Source: Erysipelotrichaceae bacterium (GTDB taxonomy: Bacteria; Bacillota_I; Bacilli_A; Erysipelotrichales; Coprobacillaceae). Taken from it: a stretch of DNA of 11,683 bases. Below are positions 1 to 5,640 of this stretch, piece by piece; position 1 is the first letter of the stretch, and each line of letters starts with the position of its first letter. Location: NCBI GenBank assembly GCA_021200395.1, contig JAJQGQ010000068.1:1-11683 (forward strand). The letters are read 5' to 3'. The notes under the pieces are model-generated. The model was not told the origin of the DNA and searched no databases. It saw only the letters and a list, made by a program, of their open reading frames with translations. The translations under genes and the position numbers were made by a program.

Positions 1-311
1 ATATTAGGTATAAGATGATAAGGATCATCATCAAATAATCCAATAACAGGACAAGAATTATTATCTCCTTCATTACAATAAGCCATTGCTGTGATATCAA
101 ACATATTTTCTTGTGCCTCATCAACAATAACATCATAACGATAATAATCATCCATTTCATTAAAAACCACTGCAACATCAAAAGGATAATCATCTGCGAA
201 GATTGTCTGTGACATAAGGTTATCCTTCATTTCATAATAAATATCATAAGAAGTATCATTTGTGCAAGCTGTTAAAAGTAGCAAGCAAAGTATCACCATC
301 AATTTTTTCAT
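1..311 (-). CDS. Small lipoprotein of unknown function (3' end beyond the window)
   Basis: An open frame starts at ATG 311 and runs off the left edge, giving 103 visible residues. It begins MKKLMVILCLLLLTAC: two lysines, a hydrophobic stretch and a lipobox L-T-A-C with Cys16, so the product should be exported, lipidated on Cys16 and anchored to the outer face of the membrane. The mature part is acidic and rich in Asp, Tyr and Phe (a D-D-Y-Y-R-Y-D-V run near residues 54-61) and has two more cysteines (Cys79 and Cys87) that could form a disulfide. A Shine-Dalgarno AGGTGA lies at 316-321, about 4 nt before the ATG. I do not recognise the family. It lies just downstream of the DUF1540 terminator hairpin, so it is probably transcribed separately. 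The lipoprotein call is solid; the function is unknown. Confidence 0.8.
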   Translation of the reverse strand, partial: MKKLMVILCLLLLTACTNDTSYDIYYEMKDNLMSQTIFADDYPFDVAVVFNEMDDYYRYDVIVDEAQENMFDITAMAYCNEGDNNSCPVIGLFDDDPYHLIPN

Positions 312-346
312 TATATCACCTAAGACATTATAACATTTTTAAAGAT

Positions 347-377
347 AAAGAGAAAGGCTTTAAAAGCCTTTCTCTTT
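347..377 (-). terminator. Intrinsic terminator after the DUF1540 gene
   Basis: A near-perfect inverted repeat: 347-361 is the reverse complement of 363-377, giving about 13 practical base pairs with a small AT loop and a central AAAGGC/GCCTTT core. On the minus strand it is followed by a T-rich but interrupted tail (TTTATCTTT). The stop codon of the DUF1540 gene (376-378) overlaps the first bases of the stem. It probably ends the nagA-epimerase-cse60-DUF1540 transcript. The interrupted U tract makes its strength uncertain. Confidence 0.7.
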
Positions 378-528
378 AAGATTTGCATTTAAATGTATCA
401 CAAGATGTTTGATCAACATCATGTGCTTCTTTACAATGACAGGTACCAACTTTAATACAACTGGCTTCACATAACCCATCACAATAATATTGACAAGAAT
501 CTACACTACATTTGACATCTTTAGCCAT
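376..528 (-). CDS. Small cysteine-rich DUF1540 protein
   Basis: A 50-residue protein starting M-A-K-D-V-K-C. Nine of its 50 residues are cysteine (positions 7, 12, 16, 20, 24, 30, 32, 43, 48). The CxVxxCxY opening, the central C-x-A-x-x-I-x-V segment and the closing T-x-C-x-T-F are what I know as the DUF1540 pattern of clostridia and relatives. The spacing suggests a small metal-binding (for example zinc) or disulfide-stabilised fold; no signal peptide is visible, so cytoplasmic metal binding is more likely. No biochemical role is established for the family that I know of. The frame stays open to 585, but the ATG at 528 is chosen because a strong GGAGGTG lies just upstream and the extra 19 codons would encode a hydrophobic stretch unlike the family. 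It follows the Cse60-like gene closely and ends inside a terminator. Confidence 0.85.
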   Translation of the reverse strand: MAKDVKCSVDSCQYYCDGLCEASCIKVGTCHCKEAHDVDQTSCDTFKCKS

Positions 529-534
529 AGTGTT

Positions 535-541
535 CACCTCC
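535..541 (-). promoter_or_regulatory. Ribosome binding site fixing the DUF1540 start
   Basis: GGAGGTG on the minus strand, 6 nt before the ATG at 528. It is the strongest Shine-Dalgarno in this stretch and supports the 50-residue form over the 69-residue reading from 585, which has no comparable signal. Confidence 0.8.
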
Positions 542-563
542 ACTATCATTATGGGCAAATTAT

Positions 564-734
564 TTATGAATATACGATTAAACAACTAAAACTATATTCC
601 AATTCTCCCAAAAGACTAGTCATGGCAACAGCATAGTGCAAAGAGATGATATGTGGATCATCTTCTACAATAAAATCATTTAAGGCATCCTGTAAATCTA
701 ATTCATGTGTACTTTCAATAATCTTTATTTTCAT
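564..734 (-). CDS. Cse60-like sporulation-associated small protein
   Basis: A 56-residue frame starting M-K-I-K-I-I-E-S-T-H-E-L-D-L-Q-D-A-L and ending F-S-C-L-I-V-Y-S. It is short enough to be missed by gene callers with a length cutoff. The layout matches my memory of the Cse60 family: an opening beta strand MIxVKVF, an E-x-x-L-x-D-A-L/I-N-x-F helix, a central I-x-x-L/F-x-x-A strand, and a closing Y-x-F-S-x-L-I-x-Y strand. In Bacillus subtilis Cse60 is a small protein made during sporulation under sigma-E; its biochemical role is not known to me. An in-frame TGA at 756-758 and no other start codon fix the ATG at 734. There is no clear Shine-Dalgarno. It lies 38 bp after the epimerase stop and about 35 bp before the DUF1540 start. 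The reading frame is well supported; the family call is moderately sure and rests on pattern memory. Confidence 0.65.
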   Translation of the reverse strand: MKIKIIESTHELDLQDALNDFIVEDDPHIISLHYAVAMTSLLGELEYSFSCLIVYS

Positions 735-772
735 ATAATCATTATAATTGATAAGTCACATTAAATTTGTCG

Positions 773-1651
773 TTATTGGTTAATTTCCACAGTAAATTTA
801 CATTCAAAAGTATCACCTTGTGCTAAAGCAACAACACCTTCTTTTTCCTTAAATTCACCTGTAAAATCAACATAATCACTATGACCTACCCAAGGTTCAA
901 TAGCTAATAAGCCACCAACATGTTTGCTAGCCCAAATACCAAGATGATTATAATTTTCCATATAGAATCTTAATGATTTATGATGATTCAAAGATTTTAA
1001 ATCAACATATTTTGACTTAAAGTCTTTTACCACAATAGCATCATTATTAAATAACTCCTGACGTACAAAGAAACGTCTTTCATTATCAAATAATAATCTT
1101 GTATTATGCGACATACCTTTTCTCTCAACATCAATAATTTTTTGATACAAAGACTCATTCTGTTCAAACTCAACATAATAATCATTACTAGATTCACCTT
1201 CCATAAATGGACAAGCAAATGCAGGGTGACCACCTATTTGGAAATAAATTGTCTTATCATCTGCATTTTTAACGATATTACGACATTCAAGCTGATTATT
1301 TTTTAAAGTATAGATAATTTTTAAATCAAATAAATAAGGATATTGTTTTAATATTTCTTCATTTGGAGTTAATTCAAATTCTACACATGTATCGGATTGC
1401 TGATGTGTTTCATAAACATTATGACGAGAAAAACCATGTTGCGTCATAGTATAAGTTTTTCCATCAATACGACATTCATTATTTTGTAATGCACCAACTA
1501 TTGGAAAAAGAATAGGAGCACTATTAGCCCATAATGAGGCATCTCTTTTCCACATATAATTTATATGATCCTGTTGACCAATAATCTTAATAATTTCAGC
1601 ACCTTTTGGATTTAATTCTACTTCTAAAAATTCATTTTTTAATATTGTCAT
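773..1651 (-). CDS. Aldose 1-epimerase family protein (LacX type)
   Basis: A 292-residue cytoplasmic enzyme predicted to interconvert the alpha and beta anomers of an aldose, such as glucose, galactose or a sugar phosphate. Residues fitting the galactose mutarotase fold are visible: Q-H-G-F with His72, G-G-H-P-A-F with His142 and A-I-E-P-W with Glu252. In the family the equivalent His pair and Glu act as acid and base. The length and the N-terminal N-P-K-G-A-E and L-F-P-I-V-G segments resemble the LacX-like subgroup rather than the longer classical GalM, so I give no symbol. The start is supported by AGGAGAAG about 5 nt before ATG 1651. The stop TAG of nagA lies 11 bp upstream and forms the first bases of that Shine-Dalgarno, so the two are almost certainly co-transcribed and probably translationally coupled. 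The real substrate cannot be read from sequence; the pairing with nagA hints at amino-sugar or host-glycan use. Confidence 0.88.
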   Translation of the reverse strand: MTILKNEFLEVELNPKGAEIIKIIGQQDHINYMWKRDASLWANSAPILFPIVGALQNNECRIDGKTYTMTQHGFSRHNVYETHQQSDTCVEFELTPNEEILKQYPYLFDLKIIYTLKNNQLECRNIVKNADDKTIYFQIGGHPAFACPFMEGESSNDYYVEFEQNESLYQKIIDVERKGMSHNTRLLFDNERRFFVRQELFNNDAIVVKDFKSKYVDLKSLNHHKSLRFYMENYNHLGIWASKHVGGLLAIEPWVGHSDYVDFTGEFKEKEGVVALAQGDTFECKFTVEINQ

Positions 1652-1661
1652 TTTTCTTCTC

Positions 1662-2795
1662 CTATAATTTCATTTGTCCCTTTATCATTACATTTTTAAT
1701 ATTAATATCATCATCAAAGAAAATAATATCAGCATAATTACCTATCTTTATTTCACCAAGTTTTTCTTCATGAAGGCTTTGTGCAGGATTATAACTAGCA
1801 AGTTTAACAGCTTCATTTAAAGTCAAATCAAGATTTTGATAGGCATTTTTAACAGCGACGTTCAAAGCTAATACACTACCAGCTAAAGTGCCATCTGCCA
1901 ATCTTGCTTCACCATCTTTTACATAAACATCATAAGTTCCTAAACGATAAGTTCCATTTTCCAATCCAGCAGCTTCTAAGGAATCAGTAATAAGTATTAA
2001 CTTATCCGTTCCTTTCATTTTTAATAATATTTTAGCAGCAGGATAACTTACATGAATACCATCTAAAATAAGTTCAGCAAATACACTATCATTAAGCATA
2101 ACAGCACCAACTACCCCAGGATTACGATGTGTTAAAGGTGTCATAGCATTATATGTATGTGTCCCACTTGTTGCTCCTTCATCAATAGCTGCTTGAGCTT
2201 GGGCAAATGTAGCATTTGTATGTCCAATAGAAACTATCGTATTTTTATCTTTAAGATAATCTATAAGTTCTAAAGAATGTTCAAGTTCTGGAGCAATAGA
2301 TATCTTACGGATAATAGACTGATGTTCACCAACAAATGACAAATAATTATCTACAGTGGGCAAAATCATACATTCTTCACTTTGAGCTCCCTTATATTTT
2401 TTATTGAAGAATGGACCTTCTAGATGTATACCCAAAATTTGTGCTCCTTCAACTTTATCTTTGTTGTTATCAATATTTTCAATAGCTTTAGCAATATCCT
2501 CCACTGGCATAGTCATAGTTGTAGGTAAAAAACTAGTGACTCCTGTTTGTAATGTAGCCTTTGAAATAGTATTAATATCTGCAAAAGTTGGATACATCGC
2601 ATCACTACCCCCGCGACCATGTGTATGAACATCAATAAAACCAGGACTTACATAAAGTCCATGAGCATCAATAACATTTTCATCAACAGGGTTTCTTTGA
2701 CTGATTTCAGTAATAACATCATTTTCAATAAAAATATGAGCGTCAATAATTTCATCTTTTAAAATAATTTTCCCGTTTACAATACAATTTTTCAT
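1662..2795 (-). CDS. nagA: N-acetylglucosamine-6-phosphate deacetylase
   Basis: A 377-residue amidohydrolase that removes acetate from GlcNAc-6-phosphate to give glucosamine-6-phosphate in the cytoplasm, feeding glycolysis (via NagB) or wall-precursor synthesis. Landmarks in order: P-G-F-I-D-V-H-T-H-G with the HxH pair (His57, His59), L-G-I-H-L-E-G-P-F with metal ligand Glu126, I-G-H-T-N-A with His192, G-T-H-T-Y-N-A-M with His213, D-G-I-H-V with substrate-contacting His248, and I-T-D-S with the catalytic Asp271. The C-terminal N-Y-A-D-I-I-F-F strand is typical of the small beta domain closing the barrel. All key residues are intact and the length is normal. AGGAGG lies 5-6 nt before ATG 2795. 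It is first in an operon with the epimerase and has its own promoter. No nagB lies in the window, so the next enzyme must be encoded elsewhere. Confidence 0.95.
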   Translation of the reverse strand: MKNCIVNGKIILKDEIIDAHIFIENDVITEISQRNPVDENVIDAHGLYVSPGFIDVHTHGRGGSDAMYPTFADINTISKATLQTGVTSFLPTTMTMPVEDIAKAIENIDNNKDKVEGAQILGIHLEGPFFNKKYKGAQSEECMILPTVDNYLSFVGEHQSIIRKISIAPELEHSLELIDYLKDKNTIVSIGHTNATFAQAQAAIDEGATSGTHTYNAMTPLTHRNPGVVGAVMLNDSVFAELILDGIHVSYPAAKILLKMKGTDKLILITDSLEAAGLENGTYRLGTYDVYVKDGEARLADGTLAGSVLALNVAVKNAYQNLDLTLNEAVKLASYNPAQSLHEEKLGEIKIGNYADIIFFDDDINIKNVMIKGQMKL

Positions 2796-2814
2796 TTTTA
2801 CTCCTCCTGAAACT

Positions 2815-2843
2815 ATTATAACACTTCAAATAAAACTTTAAAA
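2815..2843 (-). promoter_or_regulatory. Promoter of the nagA operon
   Basis: On the minus strand an extended -10 element TGTTATAAT has its TATAAT at 2815-2820, about 20 bp before the nagA start and just upstream of its AGGAGG. At 16-17 bp spacing the -35 region is only a weak match (TTTAAA or TTTTAA around 2837-2843), which the TGn extension could compensate. It lies between the rbfA terminator and nagA, so it makes nagA and the downstream genes a separate transcription unit. No clear operator, such as a NagR/GntR-type palindrome, is visible. Confidence 0.55.
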
Positions 2844-2860
2844 TAATATATATCATAAAA

Positions 2861-2880
2861 AGTGAGGTTTTATCCTCACT
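2861..2880 (-). terminator. Intrinsic terminator of the rimP-rbfA operon
   Basis: Minus-strand hairpin with stem AGTGAGG (2880-2874), a 6-nt loop ATAAAA and CCTCACT (2867-2861), followed directly by TTTTATG. The rbfA stop TAG (2879-2881) overlaps the base of the stem. This is a compact, conventional Rho-independent terminator and separates the translation-factor operon from nagA. Confidence 0.85.
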
Positions 2881-3214
2881 AATCATCATTAAGACTATTT
2901 AAAATAGATTCAATTTTATTACCATATTCAATTGAAGTATCTAGTACAAAAATAAGCTCAGGGCATTTACGAATGGTTAATCGTTTAGATAATGCTGAAC
3001 GAATAAATCCCTTTGATCGTTCTAAAGCCTCTAATTTCTTTTGAGAATTCTTTGATAAGAAAGATACATATACTTTTGCATAAGAATAATCACTTGTCAC
3101 CTCAACACCAGTTATAGTGCAAAATCCAATTTCCTTATTCTTCACTTCATTTTGAATAATATCAGATAATTCACGCATGATAATCGCATTAAGTCTATCT
3201 TTTTTGATTGTCAT
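2879..3214 (-). CDS. rbfA: Ribosome-binding factor A, 30S maturation
   Basis: A 111-residue RbfA. It binds the pre-30S subunit near the 5' end helix of 16S rRNA and assists late maturation, and is important for growth in the cold. It opens with a basic helix (K-K-D-R-L-N-A-I-I-M-R-E-L), followed by I-G-F-C-T-I-T-G-V-E-V-T-S-D and Y-S-Y-A-K-V-Y-V-S-F, the family's most conserved block (about residues 30-53), then R-S-A-L-S-K-R-L-T-I-R-K-C-P-E-L and the closing S-I-E-Y-G-N-K-I. This is the single KH-like fold at normal length. The start has AAAGGAGG about 5 nt upstream, and the stop TAA of infB (3226-3228) supplies the first bases of that signal, so it is coupled to infB. It is the last gene of the operon. 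Confidence 0.95.
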   Translation of the reverse strand: MTIKKDRLNAIIMRELSDIIQNEVKNKEIGFCTITGVEVTSDYSYAKVYVSFLSKNSQKKLEALERSKGFIRSALSKRLTIRKCPELIFVLDTSIEYGNKIESILNSLNDD

Positions 3215-3225
3215 ATTGGCCTCCT

Positions 3226-5076
3226 TTAAGATCTTTCTACTTCTTCCATGATATAACCTTCAATAATATCATTTTCCTTAATATCATTATAATTTTCGAT
3301 AGTAATACCACATTCATAACCACTAGAAACTTCTTTAACATCATCTTTAAAACGTCTTAAAGAACCCATTTTACCTTCATAAATGACAACACCATCACGA
3401 ATAAGACGAATACCACTATCGCGACGCATATAGCCATCAGTAACCATACATCCTGCAATATTTCCTATTTTAGAAACTTTGTAAATTTGTCTAATTTCAG
3501 CTTGGCCAGTAATAACTTCCTCCAACTCAGGAGCAAGCATACCTTTCATAGCAGCTTCAATCTCTTCAACCATTTTATAGATAACATTATGTAAACGAAT
3601 TTCTACGCCTTCTTCATCAGCTTTACGTCTAACATTAGCATCTGGTCTCACATTAAATCCATAAATGATAGCTTTTGAAGCACTGGCCAATAAAACATCG
3701 GATTCACTTATAGCACCAACTGTTGAACGAATAACATTAACACGGGCACCATCAATATTAATTTTTTCTAATGATCCTTTTACAGCTTCTGCAGTACCAT
3801 TAACATCAGCTTTAACAATAATATTTAAATCAACTATTTCGCCTTCTTTTAATTGATTAAATAAATCATCTAAACTCATCGCAGAACTTACACCACGTTC
3901 TTCAATTTGACGTGCTTTTTGTCTTTCTTCACCAATGTGACGAGCCTTTTTCTCAGATTCAAAGACCATAAACTTATCACCAGCAACAGGAACTTCATTT
4001 AAACCAGTAATTTCAACTGGTGTAGAAGGTTTTGCTTCTCTCATTTCACGTCCATTATCACTAAGCATTTTCCTTACACGACCAAACGTAGTACCAACAA
4101 CAATTGGATCACCAACATGCAATGTACCATTTTGAACGAGTAAAGTGGCAACTGGTCCTCTACCCTTATCCAAACGTCCTTCAATAACACTACCATATGC
4201 ATAACGATTTGGATTAGCTTTTAAATCAGCTAATTCAGCTACAACCGTAAGTGTTTCCAACAATTCTGAAACACCAATACCTTTTTTAGCAGAGATATTG
4301 CAATAAATTGTATCGCCACCCCAATCTTCAGGCATTAGTCCTAATTCACTCATTTCCATCTTGATACGTTCAGGATCGGCACCCTCTTTATCAATCTTAT
4401 TAACTGCAACAACAATAGGTACATTGGCAGCTAAAGCATGATCTACAGCCTCTTTTGTTTGTGGCATAACACCATCATCAGCAGCGACAACAATAATAAC
4501 AATATCGGTTACTTGCGCTCCACGAGCACGCATAGCTGTAAAAGCTTCGTGACCAGGTGTATCTAAAAATGTAACTTTCTTACCATTAACATTAACTTGA
4601 TATGCCCCAATATGTTGAGTAATTCCACCAAATTCGCCTTCAACAACACGTGACTTACGAATATAATCCAATAATGTTGTTTTACCATGATCAACATGTC
4701 CCATTATAGTAACCACTGGTGGACGACTTTCCAAATCCTCTTCATTATCAATAATTTCTATATCTTCAAAATTAACTTCATTAACAACAACTTTTTTCTT
4801 AGGTTCATAGCCATACTCCATGCAAATGAGTTCGATTTGTTCATCATCCAAAGAAGAATTTATGGTTACCATTATACCAAGCATAAATAATACTTTAATA
4901 ACGTTGGCTGGAGTTTGTCCTATTTTTTCAGCTAGTTCTCCTACAGTTATACCTTCTTCATATTCTACTATGCCATCACCAATTTTTGATGTTTGTTTAT
5001 TTGGTATATTAGAAACCATTTTCTTTTTCCTATATTGATTTCCTTTTTTCTTACTCTGATTTTTCTTTTTTGCCAT
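3226..5076 (-). CDS. infB: Translation initiation factor IF-2
   Basis: The GTPase that places fMet-tRNA on the 30S subunit and promotes 50S joining. Numbered from the ATG at 5076 (616 residues): a lysine-rich head (1-20), an IF2_N helical module (about 41-92) and a short acidic linker. The G domain follows, with G1 GHVDHGKT (126-133), G2 GGITQHIGA, G3 DTPGHEAF (172-179), G4 NKID (226-229) and G5 SAK (262-264). Then come beta-barrel domain II (about 290-375), domain III and the fMet-tRNA-binding C2 barrel (about 520-610). All motifs are intact. It is about 100 residues shorter than the B. subtilis protein because the N-terminal region is reduced, resembling mollicute-size IF2. Three in-frame starts exist: TTG 5085, ATG 5082 (sharing a base with the upstream stop, TGATG) and ATG 5076. 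AGGAGG at 5086-5091 is too close to the first two and 9 nt from the third, so 5076 is preferred. Confidence 0.97.
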   Translation of the reverse strand: MAKKKNQSKKKGNQYRKKKMVSNIPNKQTSKIGDGIVEYEEGITVGELAEKIGQTPANVIKVLFMLGIMVTINSSLDDEQIELICMEYGYEPKKKVVVNEVNFEDIEIIDNEEDLESRPPVVTIMGHVDHGKTTLLDYIRKSRVVEGEFGGITQHIGAYQVNVNGKKVTFLDTPGHEAFTAMRARGAQVTDIVIIVVAADDGVMPQTKEAVDHALAANVPIVVAVNKIDKEGADPERIKMEMSELGLMPEDWGGDTIYCNISAKKGIGVSELLETLTVVAELADLKANPNRYAYGSVIEGRLDKGRGPVATLLVQNGTLHVGDPIVVGTTFGRVRKMLSDNGREMREAKPSTPVEITGLNEVPVAGDKFMVFESEKKARHIGEERQKARQIEERGVSSAMSLDDLFNQLKEGEIVDLNIIVKADVNGTAEAVKGSLEKINIDGARVNVIRSTVGAISESDVLLASASKAIIYGFNVRPDANVRRKADEEGVEIRLHNVIYKMVEEIEAAMKGMLAPELEEVITGQAEIRQIYKVSKIGNIAGCMVTDGYMRRDSGIRLIRDGVVIYEGKMGSLRRFKDDVKEVSSGYECGITIENYNDIKENDIIEGYIMEEVERS

Positions 5077-5081
5077 TACCA

Positions 5082-5384
5082 TCAACCTCCTAACTTTAAT
5101 TTAACACTATTTGCAAAACCTCGATCCTTTATTCCTACAGCAACGCGATTATCTTTCCCAATGGCTTTAGAAATTTCATCCGTACAACCAATTATATGAT
5201 AATCAATATGATAATATGTACATTTATCAGTTAATTTCTTTTTCGTATTATCACTAGCTTCTTCACTAATAATAACTAAATAAACACGTCTATGACGAAT
5301 ATCATTATATAACACTTCACCATGACTTATTTTTCTTGCACGCATAGCTAAACCTAACAACGATAATACATCATTGCTTAGCAT
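5082..5384 (-). CDS. ylxQ: L7Ae-family RNA-binding protein YlxQ
   Basis: A 100-residue protein of the L7Ae/L30e fold, which binds kink-turn RNAs. Family signatures are L-L-G-L-A-M-R-A-R-K-I-S-H-G-E (about 9-23), then a strand and E-E-A-S-D-N-T-K-K-K-L-T-D-K-C (about 41-55), and a closing A-V-G-I-K-D-R-G-F-A. The close match to B. subtilis YlxQ in sequence and position makes the assignment firm; its in vivo RNA partner is not settled to my knowledge. The gene starts inside rnpM, overlapping its last 14 bp, with GAGGAG roughly 10 nt upstream. Its own TGA stop sits in the infB start region, immediately after AGGAGG. This packing suggests coupled translation with both neighbours. Confidence 0.9.
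   Translation of the reverse strand: MLSNDVLSLLGLAMRARKISHGEVLYNDIRHRRVYLVIISEEASDNTKKKLTDKCTYYHIDYHIIGCTDEISKAIGKDNRVAVGIKDRGFANSVKLKLGG
5086..5091 (-). promoter_or_regulatory. Ribosome binding site deciding the infB start
   Basis: AGGAGG on the minus strand lies inside the last codons of ylxQ. The following bases read TTG ATG GTA ATG. Spacing is 0, 3 and 9 nt to the three in-frame starts; only the ATG at 5076 is at a workable distance. Termination-reinitiation at the overlapping ATG 5082 remains possible and would add two residues. Confidence 0.7.
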
Positions 5385-5631
5385 ATTTCATTAACTCCTC
5401 ATATATACTTTCAGGAACATGAATTTCTAATGATTTATCTAATACTCCTTTTTTTCTAGCTAAATCAATAGCTTCCTTGCTACATTTTAAATAAGCTCCT
5501 CTTCCATTCATTTTTCCTGTTGGATCAACAAAGACTTCGCCTTCTTTATTTCTAACAACACGAATAAGTTCTTTTTTAGGTAACTGTTCACCAGTAGCTA
5601 CACATCTTCTTAAAGGTATTTTTCTCGCCAT
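5371..5631 (-). CDS. rnpM: RNase P modulator RnpM (YlxR)
   Basis: An 86-residue basic protein of the YlxR family. The conserved opening K-I-P-L-R-R-C-V-A-T-G-E (4-15), K-K-E-L-I-R-V-V-R (19-27), the D-P-T-G-K-x-N-G-R-G-A-Y block (36-47) and a lysine-rich helix match B. subtilis YlxR closely, and the length fits. The B. subtilis protein has been described as binding the RNA component of RNase P and modulating tRNA maturation, hence the name RnpM; that role is carried over by family. The N-G-R-G-A-Y loop is the usual RNA-binding surface. It lies between nusA and ylxQ as in most Bacillota. The nusA stop TAG (5641-5643) is the start of this gene's TAGGAGAT Shine-Dalgarno, about 6 nt before ATG 5631. 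Confidence 0.93.
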   Translation of the reverse strand: MARKIPLRRCVATGEQLPKKELIRVVRNKEGEVFVDPTGKMNGRGAYLKCSKEAIDLARKKGVLDKSLEIHVPESIYEELMKYAKQ

Positions 5632-5640
5632 ACTTATCTC

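Noticed and set aside
327..335. TGTTATAAT as a promoter for the lipoprotein gene
   Set aside because: It matches the nagA extended -10, but a start about 7 nt downstream would fall inside the AGGTGA Shine-Dalgarno, and no -35 is visible at 16-18 bp. The true promoter is unclear.
529..585. Longer 69-residue start for the DUF1540 protein
   Set aside because: The extra 19 codons overlap the end of the Cse60-like gene, have no Shine-Dalgarno and do not resemble the family, while ATG 528 has GGAGGTG at ideal spacing.
4687..5199. Plus-strand open frames opposite infB and ylxQ, and similar frames opposite rbfA, polC and nagA
   Set aside because: All lie opposite strongly conserved minus-strand genes, lack ribosome binding sites and have AT-driven low-complexity compositions.
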